DNA from: Terripilifer ovatus
GTDB taxonomy: Bacteria > Pseudomonadota > Alphaproteobacteria > Rhizobiales > Beijerinckiaceae
Length of the DNA stretch: 64,000 nt
Assembly: GCA_029222685.1 (NCBI GenBank)
Contig: JARHVB010000006.1
Location: forward strand, 62,001 to 126,000
Direction of reading: 5' to 3'
The notes under the pieces were generated by a model. It was not told the DNA's origin. It did not search any database and was given only the letters and a program-made list of their open reading frames with translations. Positions 1-10,365 of the stretch are shown here, piece after piece. Every line of letters begins with the position of its first letter. Position 1 is the first letter of the stretch. A program made the translations under genes and the position numbers.

Positions 1-1384
1 CCATGGTGTTGAACACTGAATTCTGCCCGTCGTAGCACCAGAAGAAGAAATATTCCGGATAGTCGAGCCAGCCCGAGAAGACGTTGGTGAAGAGCGGCAT
101 TTCCTTCTTGTTCAGCTCGGTCCGCCAGTTGGCGCCGGGGATCTTGTTGAGCGTCACGCGCACGCCAATCTGGGCGAGGCTTTCCTGGACGAGAATGCAG
201 AGCGGCTCGTTGACGACGGCGAAACCGAGATCGAAGGAAAGCGTGGTCTCGAAGCCGTTGGGATAGCCGGCCGAGCTCAGGAGCTGCTTCGCCTTGGCGA
301 TATCCGTGTTGTACTGGTGCGCCTGCGGCCACTCGACCTTGGTGGCTGTTCCAGCCGGTGCGCCGAACATCGGCTTGGCCAGCCCGAACATGACCGCGTC
401 CATGATCTTCTGATAGGGCAGTGCGTAGGCGATGGCCTGGCGCACGACGGGATTGTTGAACGGCGGCTTGTTGACGTTCATGCCGATGTATTGAATGCCG
501 TTCGAATAGGGGATCGAAACGATATTCAGCTTGGCGTTGGATTTCATCTCGGCGAAATCGCGGTTCGGCAGGTCGTAGGAAATGTCGGCATCGCCGCGTT
601 CCAGCAATGCGCGCCGGTTGCCGGAGGAGGGCACCATGCGCCAGATGACTCTCTTGACCTTCGGCAGCGGGCCGCAGGCCCATTCTTCATTGCGGTCGAG
701 AACGACTTCGGTGCCCGGCGTCCAGCGGGTGACTTTATAGGCGCCGCTGCCGGCGGTGTTGAGCTTGGTATATTCGAGGCCCCATGGGTCGGCGGCGGTG
801 GCGTGCTTCTTGACGAGTTCCGAGTTCATCACGCAGGGCACGATGACGGCGAGATCAGGAATGGTCAGCTTGTCCTTGCGCAGGAAGTCGACGCGGATCG
901 TCTGGTCGTCGACGACGACGAACTGTTCCGGTTTTTCCAGCGAGCCGGCCTTCATCTGGAACGTGGGAAAGCCGCCGACAGTGACGGCGCGGTCGAACGA
1001 CCATTTGACGTCCTTGGCGGTAACCGGCGTGCCGTCCTGGAATTTTGCGCCCTTGCGCAGTTTGAAGGTCGCCGACATGTCGCCGACGTTCATGTCCTCG
1101 GCGAGTTCGGGCTTGAATTTGTCGCGGTCGTAATAGGGGACGCCGTTGGGACCTGTCTTCATCTCGTGGCTGATCAGCCGGTCGTAGCAGTTCCACGACA
1201 CTTCATAGCCCGGCACATTGGTACCGACGCCGTGAATGTCGATGTTGTTGGGGCCGCTTTCGGAGACGACGAGAAGGGTTTCCTGGCGGCTCTGGGCTTT
1301 TGCGGGAGACCAGACAGCCGGTGCGGCGATGCCGGTCGCAAGTGCGGTTGCTGCTGTTGATTTAAGGAAATCGCGTCGGTCCAT
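1..1384 (-). CDS. ABC transporter substrate-binding protein, family 5 (oligopeptide type), Tat-exported, 3' end outside window
   Basis: The frame opens at the ATG complementary to 1382-1384 and stays open to the window edge, giving 461 residues; family members have about 510-540, so some 60 C-terminal residues are missing. The N-terminus reads MDRRDFLKSTAATA, a twin-arginine (RRDFLK) signal followed by a hydrophobic stretch and an AKAQ-type cleavage site near residue 31, so the protein should fold in the cytoplasm and be exported by Tat. The mature start (TLLVVSESGPNNIDIHG) and the late segment with GWLDYPEYFFFWCYDG are typical of SBP_bac_5 receptors that feed peptides, opines or similar ligands to Dpp/Opp permeases, which would lie to the left of the window. 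It diverges from a GntR regulator across a region with phased repeats, suggesting control by that regulator. The ligand cannot be read from sequence. Confidence 0.85.
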   Translation of the reverse strand, partial: MDRRDFLKSTAATALATGIAAPAVWSPAKAQSRQETLLVVSESGPNNIDIHGVGTNVPGYEVSWNCYDRLISHEMKTGPNGVPYYDRDKFKPELAEDMNVGDMSATFKLRKGAKFQDGTPVTAKDVKWSFDRAVTVGGFPTFQMKAGSLEKPEQFVVVDDQTIRVDFLRKDKLTIPDLAVIVPCVMNSELVKKHATAADPWGLEYTKLNTAGSGAYKVTRWTPGTEVVLDRNEEWACGPLPKVKRVIWRMVPSSGNRRALLERGDADISYDLPNRDFAEMKSNAKLNIVSIPYSNGIQYIGMNVNKPPFNNPVVRQAIAYALPYQKIMDAVMFGLAKPMFGAPAGTATKVEWPQAHQYNTDIAKAKQLLSSAGYPNGFETTLSFDLGFAVVNEPLCILVQESLAQIGVRVTLNKIPGANWRTELNKKEMPLFTNVFSGWLDYPEYFFFWCYDGQNSVFNTM

Positions 1385-1426
1385 GGATCGTGTTCCCTGC
1401 GTTTGTCGCCGTCGTTGGCGGGCGCT

Positions 1427-1475
1427 ATTGCATGCGGTATATAAATATTGCATACAAATATGGAAAATTGCATGC
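1427..1475. promoter_or_regulatory. Three direct repeats ATTGCAT(G/A)C at exact 20-bp spacing, putative operator
   Basis: The 9-mer ATTGCATGC or ATTGCATAC occurs at 1427-1435, 1447-1455 and 1467-1475, i.e. every 20 bp (about two helical turns, same DNA face). The block lies in the AT-rich gap between the divergent ABC receptor and GntR genes. FadR/FCD-class GntR proteins bind short AT-rich sites often containing TTGTATGCAA-like cores; the middle copy read on the other strand (GTATGCAAT) resembles these. Binding by the adjacent regulator is inferred. Confidence 0.5.
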
Positions 1476-1565
1476 CTATACTTTTGGCGCGCGTGCACAA
1501 ATTTGCGGTATTTTTGATCGGTGATTAAGCAGGCGAATCGCAGCGGACCGCAGGGAACCACGCCG

Positions 1566-2231
1566 ATGACGGCAGACGGCAGAACCCGCACCGAGAAACT
1601 TGCGGCTGAGGTCGCGGACGAAATCCTCGCCGGCGGATTTCCGCCGGGGATGCGGCTCGACGAGCAGATGCTGGCCGAGCGCTTCATGGTTTCGCGCACC
1701 CCCGTCCGCGAGGCGCTGCGTCAACTCGCGGCGACGGGCCTGATCGAGATGCGCCCGCGCCGGGGCGCGTTCGTCGTCAGCATCACGGCTGACGTGCTGA
1801 ACGAATTGTTCGTTGCGATGGGCGAGATCGAGGCGACTTGCGCCCGTCTCTCGGCGCTTTCCATGAATCCGATCGAGCGGCGGCGGTTGAAGGCGCAGCA
1901 CGAGGCCATGGCGAAAATGGTCAACGACAATGCCCAGGACGATTATGTGGAAGCCAATCGCAATTTCCATCTGGCGATCTACGCCGGCGCGCACAATCCG
2001 ACCCTGCAGGATTTCGCGGTGTCGCTGCGCCGCCGGCTCGATCCGTTCCGGCGGGCGCAGTTCCGCGTGCCGGACCGGCTGATTCAGTCGCATCTCGAGC
2101 ACGAGCGGGTGGTCAACGCCATTCTGTCGGGCGACTCGGTCCTCGCCCATGCGGCGATGCTCGACCACGTCAATCTGGTCGAGGACGCATTCGAGCAGAT
2201 CAATGCCGGCCAGGCCCGGGCTGCCGGCTAG
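1566..2231 (+). CDS. GntR-family transcriptional regulator with FCD ligand domain
   Basis: A 221-residue one-domain-plus-one regulator. The N-terminal winged helix spans roughly residues 5-75, with the signature MLAERFMVSRTPVREALRQL for the recognition helix and RPRRGAFV for the wing. The rest is an all-helical FCD domain (about residues 80-210) with acidic/His positions (E-x-N-x-x-FH, H-x-x-H-E-x-V) of the sort that bind a metal and a carboxylate effector. The ATG at 1566 is chosen because AGGGA at 1552-1556 is a well-spaced ribosome site; a GTG at 1521 would add 15 residues. It diverges from the peptide-type ABC receptor gene and also lies just upstream, on the same strand, of the ATP-grasp/transglutaminase operon (136 bp gap), so it could control either. 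The effector is unknown. Confidence 0.88.
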   Translation: MTADGRTRTEKLAAEVADEILAGGFPPGMRLDEQMLAERFMVSRTPVREALRQLAATGLIEMRPRRGAFVVSITADVLNELFVAMGEIEATCARLSALSMNPIERRRLKAQHEAMAKMVNDNAQDDYVEANRNFHLAIYAGAHNPTLQDFAVSLRRRLDPFRRAQFRVPDRLIQSHLEHERVVNAILSGDSVLAHAAMLDHVNLVEDAFEQINAGQARAAG

Positions 2232-2366
2232 GATGAGGTGGCCGGAAACGGCCAGTGGGGCTATGCAGAAGGATGATTTCAGCGTGGCGGCGTTCGGCCT
2301 CGTCCCGATACGGGCACGAAGCTTGCCTGTTTGAACCGGTCACGGCAGCCTCGGGAAAACAACAAC

Positions 2367-5300
2367 TTGTCAATAAGCGTCGCTCTCCATCACCTCACCA
2401 GCTACAAATACGACCGGCCGGTGTCGCTCGGTCCGCAGACGATCAGGCTGCGTCCGGCGCCGCACTGCCGAACCAAGGTGACGAGCTATTCGCTTAAAGT
2501 CATTCCGGCCAATCATTTCATCAACTGGCAGCAGGACCCGCACGGCAACTGGCTGGCCCGTTTCGTGTTCCCCGAGAAGGCGAGCGAATTCTCAATCACG
2601 GTGGATCTCGTCGCCGATATGGCGGTCATCAATCCGTTCGACTTTTTCATCGAGCCCTATGCCGAGGAATTTCCGTTCGCCTATCCCGACGAATTGAAGG
2701 TCGAACTGGCCGCCTATCTCGAGACCGAGCCGGCAACCCCGCTGCTGACCGAATTCATCAAAAGTCTGCCGGCCAGACCGCAGCGAACGATCGATTTCAT
2801 CGTCAATCTGAACGCGCAATTGCAGCGCGACATCCGCTATGTCATCCGCATGGAAGCGGGCGTGCAGGCGCCGGTAGAGACGCTGTCGCTGCGCAGCGGT
2901 TCATGCCGCGATTCCGCTTGGCTGCTGGTGCAGATATTCCGGCAGCTCGGTCTGGCTGCGCGGTTCGTATCGGGCTATCTCATTCAGTTGAAAGCCGACG
3001 TCGATCCGGTCGACGGACCGAAAGGCACGGATCGCGATTTTACCGATCTGCATGCCTGGGCCGAAGTCTATATTCCCGGCGCCGGCTGGATCGGTCTCGA
3101 TGCGACATCGGGACTTCTGTGCGGCGAAGGCCATCTGCCGGTTTGCGCGACGCCGCACTACCGCTCGGCGGCGCCGATCACCGGCGTCGTCGATCCGGCG
3201 AATGTCGAATTCAAATTCGAGATGCAGGTCGATCGCATCCGCGAGGCACCGCGCATCACTTTGCCGTTCTCGGAGAACGCCTGGAACTCGCTCGATGCGT
3301 TGGGCGAGGCTGTCGACCGCGATCTCCTCGCGCAGGACGTGCGGTTGACCATGGGCGGCGAGCCGACCTTCGTTTCGATTGATGATTTCGAAGCGCCTGA
3401 ATGGAACATCGCGGCTGTCGGTCCGACGAAAAGACAGAAGGCCGACGAGTTGATCCGCCGCCTGCGCGAGCGTTTCGCACCGGGCGGCTTCCTGCATTAC
3501 GGCCAGGGAAAATGGTATCCGGGCGAAAGCCTGCCGCGCTGGGCCTTCGCACTCTACTGGCGCAAGGACGGCAAGCCGCTGTGGGGCGATGCGGAGCTGA
3601 TTGCAAGCTTCGGCGATAGCGCCAATGCCGTCATCAAGAATGCCGAAGAGCTTGCCGAGGATCTCGCGGTGCGTCTTGGCGTCGAGCCGGACTGTGTTTT
3701 GCCGGCTTACGAAGATACGGCGCATTGGGTGGTGCGCGAAGGCAATCTGCCGGTCAACGTCAATCCGGCCGACCCGAAAATCGAAGAGCCGGAGGAGCGC
3801 GCCCGCATGGTGCGCACCTTCGAGCGCGGCCTGTCGACGCCGACAGGGTTCGTGCTGCCGGTGCAGCGCTGGAACGCGCAGGCTGCGCCGCGCTGGCGCA
3901 GCGAGCGCTGGTCGCTGCGGCGCGGCAAGCTGTTTCTTGCTCCCGGCGATTCGCCGATCGGTCTGCGCCTGCCGATGGGATCGCTGCCCTGGGTACCGCC
4001 GGCTGCCTATCCCTATACGAACGAGCAGGATCCGCTGGAGCCACGCGGCGAAATGGCCGATCCCCAGCATTTGCAGCAGGTGTACAGCGTTGCGAGCGGT
4101 GAGTCCGGCGACCGGCAAACGGTCATCGAGCAATCGCCCATAGAGGGTGCCGTGCGCACCGCTTTGACCGTCGAGGTCCGTGATGGTGTGCTTTGCGTGT
4201 TCATGCCGCCGCTGGAAAAATTTGACGATTATGTGGAACTGCTCGCCGCCATCGAAATGGCGGCGAAGGAGAAGGGAACCAGGGTGCATATCGAAGGTTA
4301 TGCGCCGCCCTTCGATCCGCGGATCAACGTCATCAAGGTGACGCCTGATCCGGGTGTCATCGAGGTCAACATCCATCCGGCCGCATCGTGGCGCGCCGCC
4401 GTCGAAACGACGACGTCGCTTTATGAAGATGCACGTTTGACGCGGCTTGGCGCCGACAAGTTCATGACCGACGGCCGCCACACCGGAACGGGCGGCGGCA
4501 ATCATGTCGTGTTCGGCGGTTCAACGCCGCCGGACTCTCCCTTCCTGCGGCGGCCTGATCTGCTGCGCAGCCTCGTGCTCTATTGGCAGCGCCATCCGGC
4601 GATGTCCTATCTGTTCTCCGGACTGTTCATCGGGCCGACCAGCCAATCGCCGCGGGTCGACGAAGCGCGGCACGATTCGCTGTACGAGCTCGAAATCGCC
4701 CTCGCCAATACGCCGATGCCGGGGCAGGGCGCGTTTCCGATCTGGCTGGTCGATCGCCTCTACCGAAACCTTCTGGTCGATACGAGCGGCAATACCCATC
4801 GCGCCGAAATCTGCATCGACAAACTCTATTCGCCGGACAGTCCGACGGGGCGTCTCGGCCTGATCGAATTCCGCTCCTTCGAAATGCCGCCGGATGCGCG
4901 CATGAGCCTGGCGCAGCAATTGTTGTTGCGCGCCCTCATCGCCTGGTTCTGGCGCGAACCGCAGCATGGTGGTTTCGTGCGCTGGGGCACGGCCTTGCAC
5001 GATCGTTTCATGCTGCCGCACTTCGTCTGGGAGGACTTTCTCAGCGTGCTCGAAGACCTGCGCCGCGTCGGCTATAATTTTTCCGCCGAATGGTTTGTTG
5101 CCCAGCGCGAGTTCCGTTTTCCAGTCTATGGCCAGGTCGAACATGGCGGAGTCACGCTTGAAATCAGGCAAGCGCTCGAGCCCTGGCATGTGCTGGGTGA
5201 GGAGGGGGCCGCGGGCGGCACGGTGCGTTTCGTCGATTCCTCGGTGGAGCGGTTGCAGGCCAAGGTCAACGGTTTCGTTCCCGGCCGTCACGTCATCGCC

Positions 5301-5663
5301 TGCAACGGCCGGCAGATGCCGATCGCGCCGACCGGCGCGTCCGGCGAAGGCGTGGCGGGCGTGCGCTTCAAGGCGTGGCAGCCGGCGTCCGGCATGCACC
5401 CGACCATTCCCGTCCATGCACCGCTGACCTTCGATATCATCGATCTGTGGAACGGACGGTCGCTGGGCGGCTGCGTCTATCATGTGGCGCATCCGGGCGG
5501 CAGGAACTATGAAACCTTTCCCGTCAATTCCTATGAGGCCGAAGCGCGGCGCCTGGCGCGCTTTCAGGATCATGGGCATACGCCGGGCAGGATCGAGTTT
5601 CCGCGCGAGGAACCGGGCGGGGAATTTCCGCTGACATTGGATCTGCGGAGGAAAATTGGCTGA
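2367..5663 (+). CDS. Transglutaminase-like protease fused to DUF2126
   Basis: A 1098-residue protein, the usual length of this two-part family. Residues 1-85 are the beta-rich Bact_transglu_N domain ([18 protein letters not shown]). Residues about 160-260 are a transglutaminase-fold core with the catalytic Cys in [14 protein letters not shown], the His in [15 protein letters not shown] and the Asp in GLDATSG. The remaining 800 residues are DUF2126, a domain found almost only in this arrangement and of unknown activity. The predicted start is TTG 2367, since family alignment begins at S-I-S-V-A-L-H-H and GGGA at 2353-2356 lies upstream; there is no in-frame ATG nearby. The stop overlaps the next gene by 8 nt. 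Iyer, Aravind and co-workers linked such proteins to ATP-grasp/alpha-E operons predicted to make and process a peptide tag; the reaction is not established. Cytoplasmic, no signal peptide. Confidence 0.85.
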   Translation: MSISVALHHLTSYKYDRPVSLGPQTIRLRPAPHCRTKVTSYSLKVIPANHFINWQQDPHGNWLARFVFPEKASEFSITVDLVADMAVINPFDFFIEPYAEEFPFAYPDELKVELAAYLETEPATPLLTEFIKSLPARPQRTIDFIVNLNAQLQRDIRYVIRMEAGVQAPVETLSLRSGSCRDSAWLLVQIFRQLGLAARFVSGYLIQLKADVDPVDGPKGTDRDFTDLHAWAEVYIPGAGWIGLDATSGLLCGEGHLPVCATPHYRSAAPITGVVDPANVEFKFEMQVDRIREAPRITLPFSENAWNSLDALGEAVDRDLLAQDVRLTMGGEPTFVSIDDFEAPEWNIAAVGPTKRQKADELIRRLRERFAPGGFLHYGQGKWYPGESLPRWAFALYWRKDGKPLWGDAELIASFGDSANAVIKNAEELAEDLAVRLGVEPDCVLPAYEDTAHWVVREGNLPVNVNPADPKIEEPEERARMVRTFERGLSTPTGFVLPVQRWNAQAAPRWRSERWSLRRGKLFLAPGDSPIGLRLPMGSLPWVPPAAYPYTNEQDPLEPRGEMADPQHLQQVYSVASGESGDRQTVIEQSPIEGAVRTALTVEVRDGVLCVFMPPLEKFDDYVELLAAIEMAAKEKGTRVHIEGYAPPFDPRINVIKVTPDPGVIEVNIHPAASWRAAVETTTSLYEDARLTRLGADKFMTDGRHTGTGGGNHVVFGGSTPPDSPFLRRPDLLRSLVLYWQRHPAMSYLFSGLFIGPTSQSPRVDEARHDSLYELEIALANTPMPGQGAFPIWLVDRLYRNLLVDTSGNTHRAEICIDKLYSPDSPTGRLGLIEFRSFEMPPDARMSLAQQLLLRALIAWFWREPQHGGFVRWGTALHDRFMLPHFVWEDFLSVLEDLRRVGYNFSAEWFVAQREFRFPVYGQVEHGGVTLEIRQALEPWHVLGEEGAAGGTVRFVDSSVERLQAKVNGFVPGRHVIACNGRQMPIAPTGASGEGVAGVRFKAWQPASGMHPTIPVHAPLTFDIIDLWNGRSLGGCVYHVAHPGGRNYETFPVNSYEAEARRLARFQDHGHTPGRIEFPREEPGGEFPLTLDLRRKIG

Positions 5664-8175
5664 CGAACTCATGTCCGATGTGCGGATAGCCACGCCGCCA
5701 CGCCGCAGCGAAGCGTGGACGCAGAATTATGCACCGCTGCCGGGCATACCCGATGAATTCATCGGGCCGGACGGCGCGCCGCGTCCGCATTGGCGCCGGT
5801 TTCTCGATGCCCTGGCGCATTTCGACCAGGACGACCTCGATCAGCGCTTTGCGACGGCCGAGCGGCGCATGCGCGATATCGGCGTGTCGTATCGCGCGTA
5901 TGGCGAAACCAAAGAGAGTTCATGGCCGCTCAGCGGCCTGCCGCTGCTGATCTCCGATGCGGAATGGCGCGATATTTCGGCTGGCATCGTGCAGCGCGCC
6001 GGCCTGCTGGAACGCGTTCTCGCCGATCTTTATGGCGACGGGCATCTGGTCAGCGACGGCGTGCTGCCGGCCGCGGCGGTGGCAGGCTCGCCGGAATTCC
6101 TGCGGCCGTTGCGTGGCGCCAAGCCGTTTGGCGGCCGCTGGCTGCATTTCTACGCCGCCGATATCGGCCGCGGGCCGGACGGGCGCTGGTGGGTGCTTGG
6201 CGACCGCGCGCAGGCGCCTTCCGGCTCGGGCTATGCCCTTGAAAACCGGCTGGTGACGTCGCAGGCGTTTCCCGCTCTCTACCGCGACATGAACGTGCAG
6301 CGCCTGGCGCCGTTCTTCCGCGAGTTTCGCGACGGGCTGGCGCGCTCCGGCGAACGCGCCGAGCCGCGCATCTGCCTGCTGACGCCTGGCCCATGGAGCC
6401 AGACCTATTTCGAGCAGGCCTATCTGGCGCGCTATCTCGGCCTGCTGCTCGTCGAAGGCGGCGATCTGGTCGCCGCCGAGAACAAGATCCATGTGCGCAC
6501 GATTGCCGGGCTGAAGCGCGCCGATGTGATCTGGCGGCGTATCGATTCGGAATGGTGCGACCCGCTGGAGCTCAACTCCGCCTCGCGGCTTGGCGTGCCC
6601 GGCATGCTGGAAGCGATCCGCGGCGGCAAGGTGACGGTTGCCAACATGCCTGGTGCGGGGCTGCTGGAGGCGCGCGCGCTGCTGGCGTTCATGCCGTCGC
6701 TCGCACGCCATGTGCTGGGCGAGGACCTGCTGTTGCCCAATATCGCCACCTGGTGGTGCGGACAGGAAACGCAGCGCCGCGAAGTGCTCGCCGATCTCGA
6801 CACTATGGCGGTGGCCGGTGCGTTCTCGAATCAACTGCCGGGATTTGACGGCCAATATACCGCGCTGGCGTCGGAACGTTCGCCTGCGGAGCGCGACAAG
6901 CTCGTCAGGGCCATTGAAACCCGCGGCATGGATTATGTCGGCCAGGAAGTCGTGCGCCTGTCCACAACGCCGGCCTGGGACAACGGCCAACTGGCGCCGC
7001 GGCCCTTCGTGCTGCGCATCTTCGCGGCGGCCACGCCGAACGGCTGGAGAGTCATGCCCGGCGGTTTCTGCCGCATCTCCGATCAGCCGGATGCACGCGC
7101 TGTCACGATGCGCGGCGGCGTACAATCCGCCGACGTGTGGGTGCTGTCGGACAAGCCCGTCGAGATGGATACGCTTCTGCCGTCGAGCGATCGCGCCGCC
7201 ATCGTACGGCTGCTTGGCAATCTTCCGAGTCGCGCGGCCGACAATCTGTTCTGGTTCGGGCGCTATCTTGAACGCGTAGAAGCGATCCTGCGCATCATAC
7301 GCAGCCTCAGCAACCGCTTCATGGACCCAGATCCGCAGGACAAGGAAGAGTTGCGGCCGATCGACAGATTGCAACGGCTGCTCGTGTCATGGGAGGTGGT
7401 GCCGCCCAAGGCCGTCAAACGCTCGCCCCGGAGTGTGGTTCGCGCCGCCTTGCAGGACGAGGACAGCTACGGATCGGCGCTGTTGAATACGATCTCAGCG
7501 CGCAGGGCCGCCTCTTCCATTCGGGAACGCCTGTCGCAGGATGTGTTGCAGCTGTTGGGCCAGCTCGAAGACCGGTTGCGGACCTCCGTGCAGGAGAATG
7601 CCTCGGAAGCCCAGATGCTGGAGCAGACCGAACAGGCCCTGCATGTGATCGCCGCGATTTCCGGGCTCATGAACGAGAATGTCAATCGTGTCGCCGGCTG
7701 GAGCTTTCTTGATATGGGACGCCGCATGGAACGCGGCATCAACACGGTGCGCGCGGTGCAGACCTTCGCCGACAGTGACGCCAGCATCGAACAACTTGAC
7801 GTCCTGCTCGATCTGATCGATTCGCAGATCACCTATCGATCGCGCTATCTCGTCAGCGCCTCTCTGGCGCCGGTGCGCGATATGGCCTTGCTGGACCCGT
7901 TCAATCCCCGTTCGGTTGCATTCCAGGTGGCGCAGATCGAACAGCATCTTGCCAGTCTGCCGGTGCTGCGCGAAGACGGTATGCTGGAAGTGCCCCGCCA
8001 GATCGCGCTAAAGCTGAAGACGGACATGGCGGTCGCGCAGGCGAATATGCTGACGACGGAAACGATGACCGACTATAGAAACCGGCTGATCGATCTGGCG
8101 GGCGCCATTGCCGATCGCTATTTTCTGCACGGGGCGAATACGCCAAGCGACGAAAAGCCGACAGGTCTAGCTTGA
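5656..8175 (+). CDS. Circularly permuted ATP-grasp ligase fused to alpha-E domain
   Basis: An 839-residue fusion. Residues about 60-480 match the circularly permuted ATP-grasp family (CP_ATPgrasp, formerly DUF404/DUF407), with segments such as [56 protein letters not shown] and [20 protein letters not shown] lining the expected nucleotide and metal site. Residues about 515-825 form the all-helical alpha-E domain (formerly DUF403), starting [20 protein letters not shown]. In many bacteria these two domains are separate adjacent genes; here they are fused. The family is predicted to form amide bonds (amidoligase) but no substrate is known. The start is probably TTG 5656 with GGAGG at 5647-5651; ATG 5671 has no ribosome site. 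It overlaps the upstream gene by 8 nt and the downstream gene by 4 nt, so the three are translationally coupled. Confidence 0.87.
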   Translation: MADELMSDVRIATPPRRSEAWTQNYAPLPGIPDEFIGPDGAPRPHWRRFLDALAHFDQDDLDQRFATAERRMRDIGVSYRAYGETKESSWPLSGLPLLISDAEWRDISAGIVQRAGLLERVLADLYGDGHLVSDGVLPAAAVAGSPEFLRPLRGAKPFGGRWLHFYAADIGRGPDGRWWVLGDRAQAPSGSGYALENRLVTSQAFPALYRDMNVQRLAPFFREFRDGLARSGERAEPRICLLTPGPWSQTYFEQAYLARYLGLLLVEGGDLVAAENKIHVRTIAGLKRADVIWRRIDSEWCDPLELNSASRLGVPGMLEAIRGGKVTVANMPGAGLLEARALLAFMPSLARHVLGEDLLLPNIATWWCGQETQRREVLADLDTMAVAGAFSNQLPGFDGQYTALASERSPAERDKLVRAIETRGMDYVGQEVVRLSTTPAWDNGQLAPRPFVLRIFAAATPNGWRVMPGGFCRISDQPDARAVTMRGGVQSADVWVLSDKPVEMDTLLPSSDRAAIVRLLGNLPSRAADNLFWFGRYLERVEAILRIIRSLSNRFMDPDPQDKEELRPIDRLQRLLVSWEVVPPKAVKRSPRSVVRAALQDEDSYGSALLNTISARRAASSIRERLSQDVLQLLGQLEDRLRTSVQENASEAQMLEQTEQALHVIAAISGLMNENVNRVAGWSFLDMGRRMERGINTVRAVQTFADSDASIEQLDVLLDLIDSQITYRSRYLVSASLAPVRDMALLDPFNPRSVAFQVAQIEQHLASLPVLREDGMLEVPRQIALKLKTDMAVAQANMLTTETMTDYRNRLIDLAGAIADRYFLHGANTPSDEKPTGLA

Positions 8176-9053
8176 TCTACGAGATTACGCACGTCACAGC
8201 CTACAGCTACGAGTCTCCCGTCGCGTCCGGCTACAGCAGGCTGCGCCTGACGCCGCGCCAGGGGCCGGGCCAGCAGGTGCTCTCGTCAGCGCTCGACATC
8301 AAGCCTACGCCCGCCGAGATCATCGAAAGGGTCGATTTTTTCGGCAACCGGGTGCATGTCGTGCGCCTTGATTTGCCTCACAGCGAACTCGATATCGAGG
8401 CGCGCTCCCGCATTATTGTCGAGCGCAAGCAGGCGCCGGCGGGCGCGCTGACAAGGCCCTGGGAAGAGATCTCCCGCGATGTCCTGAATGCACCGTCCCT
8501 GGATGCGGCGTCTCCGGTCCATTTCGTTTACTCCAGCCGCTATGTGCCGGCTTACGCGCCGGCGACCCGCTATGCACGCGATAGCTTTGCGCCGGGACGG
8601 CCCGTGCTCGAAGCAGCCATCGAGTTGATGACGCGGATCCGAAATGATTTCCGTTACGATCCCGGCTCAACCGACATTTCGACGCCGCTTGCCACAGTGT
8701 TCGAGGAGCGCGGCGGGGTATGTCAGGATTTCGCGCATGTCATGCTGTCGGGCCTGCGCGGTCTTGGGCTGTCGGCCGCTTATGTCAGCGGCTATATCCG
8801 GACCATTCCCCCGCGCGGCAAGCCCCGCCTTGTCGGCGCCGATGCATCGCATGCCTGGGTCTCCGTCTGGTGCGGCTCCGAGTTCGGCTGGATCGGACTT
8901 GATCCGACGAATGCGCTGATCGTGGCAGACGATCACATCGAGGTGGCGATCGGCCGGGATTATTCGGACGTCTCGCCGGTGGGCGGTGTTTTTGTCGGCT
9001 CCGGAAAGAACTCGCTTTCGGTGAGTGTCGACGTCGCGCCGGTGGCGGCTTGA
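8172..9053 (+). CDS. Transglutaminase-like cysteine peptidase family protein
   Basis: A 293-residue protein. Residues 1-80 are a Bact_transglu_N domain ([20 protein letters not shown]). Residues about 150-260 hold a transglutaminase core with catalytic Cys in GGVCQDFAHVMLSGLRGLGL, His in DASHAWVSVWCG and Asp in WIGLDPTNAL. The start is TTG 8172, whose TTGA overlaps the TGA stop of the ATP-grasp gene; the family aligns from this residue and there is no alternative ATG, but the ribosome site is weak, consistent with coupling. The family usually acts as a peptidase rather than a cross-linker. Together with the DUF2126 protein it gives this operon two distinct papain-like enzymes beside one ligase. 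The NTN-hydrolase Anbu, often seen in related operons, is not in the window. Confidence 0.87.
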   Translation: MIYEITHVTAYSYESPVASGYSRLRLTPRQGPGQQVLSSALDIKPTPAEIIERVDFFGNRVHVVRLDLPHSELDIEARSRIIVERKQAPAGALTRPWEEISRDVLNAPSLDAASPVHFVYSSRYVPAYAPATRYARDSFAPGRPVLEAAIELMTRIRNDFRYDPGSTDISTPLATVFEERGGVCQDFAHVMLSGLRGLGLSAAYVSGYIRTIPPRGKPRLVGADASHAWVSVWCGSEFGWIGLDPTNALIVADDHIEVAIGRDYSDVSPVGGVFVGSGKNSLSVSVDVAPVAA

Positions 9054-9178
9054 TCTCAGGATCTGTCCGGCTCTTGCAAGGCGGCGCGCGCGGTAGCAAT
9101 CTGTCCCCGCAAATCTAAAATCCGCAGCGGCCGATGGCGAAACAGCGGCGGTGACGGATTCGAGGGGAGGATGAGTCC

Positions 9179-10216
9179 ATGAAGCCAGCGATTCGCTTGC
9201 TGTTTGTCGCGTGCCTTTCATCTTGCGCATCGTTTGCGTCGCATGCTGCGCTGGCGCAAGTCTCGCCCGCGGAGTTCTACAAATCGCATCCGGTCCAGAT
9301 CGTTGTGCCGTCGTCGGCCGGCGGCGGGTATGACGCGATCGCGCGCACCGTCCAGCGTCACCTTGGAAATCATATTCCCGGCAATCCGACGATCATCATC
9401 AACAACATGCCCGGCGCGGGCGGCATTCGCGAGGCCAACTATATTTATTCCGTTGCCGAGAAAGACGGCTCGATCATCGGCCTCATGCAGAATTCGATTC
9501 CGTTCGAACCCCTCGTCGGCAACACCCAGGCGGCCTTCGATCCGCGCAAGTTCGGCTGGCTCGGCTCGCCGAATTATGAGACGGGTGTCCTCATGGTCTG
9601 GCACAAGGCTGCGGCAACGACCATCGATGAGCTCCGCAATACCGAAATTACGGTCGGGGTGGAAGCGATCGCCTCCAATCCGGCCTTCAGCGCGCGGCTG
9701 TTGATGCAGACCCTGGGTCTCAAGTTGAAACTCATACCCGGCTACCCCGGATCGGCCCCAGTCCTGCTGGCGATGGAGAAGGGCGAGGTCGACGCCTTTC
9801 CGAATTTCTACAATTCGGCGATGCAGGCGCGGCCTGACTGGATCCGCGACAAGAAAACCCTGCTCGTCGCGCAATGGGGGCCGCACAAGGAAAAGAACAT
9901 GCCGGATGTGCCGTACATCCCCGACATCGTCAAGGATCCGGACAGGCTGGCCGTGGCGCGCGCCGGGGCCGCGTCGCTCGCGCTCGGCCGGCCGTTTCAC
10001 GCACCGCCCGGCATTCCGGCGGACCGGCTCGCCGTTTTGCGCGAAGGCATGATGGCGACGTTCAAGGATCCGGCCTTCGTCGAGGAAACCGCAAAGATGG
10101 GCTTTGGTGAACTGGCGCCGCAAAGCGGAGAGGATCTCGAGCGGGTCATCAAGGACCTTTACGCCTCGCCGCCCGAGGTGGTCGAGCATTTGCGCAAGAT
10201 CGTTGTCGGCAACTGA
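9179..10216 (+). CDS. Bug/TctC-family tripartite tricarboxylate transporter receptor
   Basis: A 345-residue periplasmic receptor. It opens with a Sec signal peptide (MKPAIRLLFVACLSS, cleavage after SHAALA near residue 26). The mature part has the Bug hallmarks VQIVVPSSAGGGYDAIAR and INNMPGAGGIREANYIY that form the ligand-binding loops. Such receptors bind carboxylated solutes and feed a TctAB membrane pair, but no tctA/tctB is present nearby, so it may be an orphan receptor, which is common for this expanded family. The start is supported by GGGGAGGATG 10-18 nt upstream. It follows the transglutaminase gene by 125 bp on the same strand and may be read from the same transcript. Confidence 0.88.
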   Translation: MKPAIRLLFVACLSSCASFASHAALAQVSPAEFYKSHPVQIVVPSSAGGGYDAIARTVQRHLGNHIPGNPTIIINNMPGAGGIREANYIYSVAEKDGSIIGLMQNSIPFEPLVGNTQAAFDPRKFGWLGSPNYETGVLMVWHKAAATTIDELRNTEITVGVEAIASNPAFSARLLMQTLGLKLKLIPGYPGSAPVLLAMEKGEVDAFPNFYNSAMQARPDWIRDKKTLLVAQWGPHKEKNMPDVPYIPDIVKDPDRLAVARAGAASLALGRPFHAPPGIPADRLAVLREGMMATFKDPAFVEETAKMGFGELAPQSGEDLERVIKDLYASPPEVVEHLRKIVVGN

Positions 10217-10236
10217 GCGCGTCTTCCTTCTTCCGT

Positions 10237-10259
10237 GCATCGCGAGGGTCGGATGAGGG
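10237..10259. repeat. Half copy of REP-like palindrome (AGGGTCGGATGAGGG family)
   Basis: The 15-mer AGGGTCGGATGAGGG, preceded by GCATCGCG, is shared with the full palindrome at 25531-25573 and appears as its complement (ATCCGACCCT) at 10371-10380. Only one arm is present here. Confidence 0.55.
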
Positions 10260-10365
10260 CGGTGCGGGTCGATCCATGTTTGAACGTTCTCCGATCTGGT
10301 TGCGCGCCGCAGCGTTGATCACCACAAGAAATACTGCAAGATGGAGGAGAGCGAGGCCGTGATAC

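Noticed and set aside
317-1360. 347-codon plus-strand frame at the left edge
   Set aside because: Opposite the Tat-exported ABC receptor, whose signal peptide and family motifs read clearly on the minus strand.
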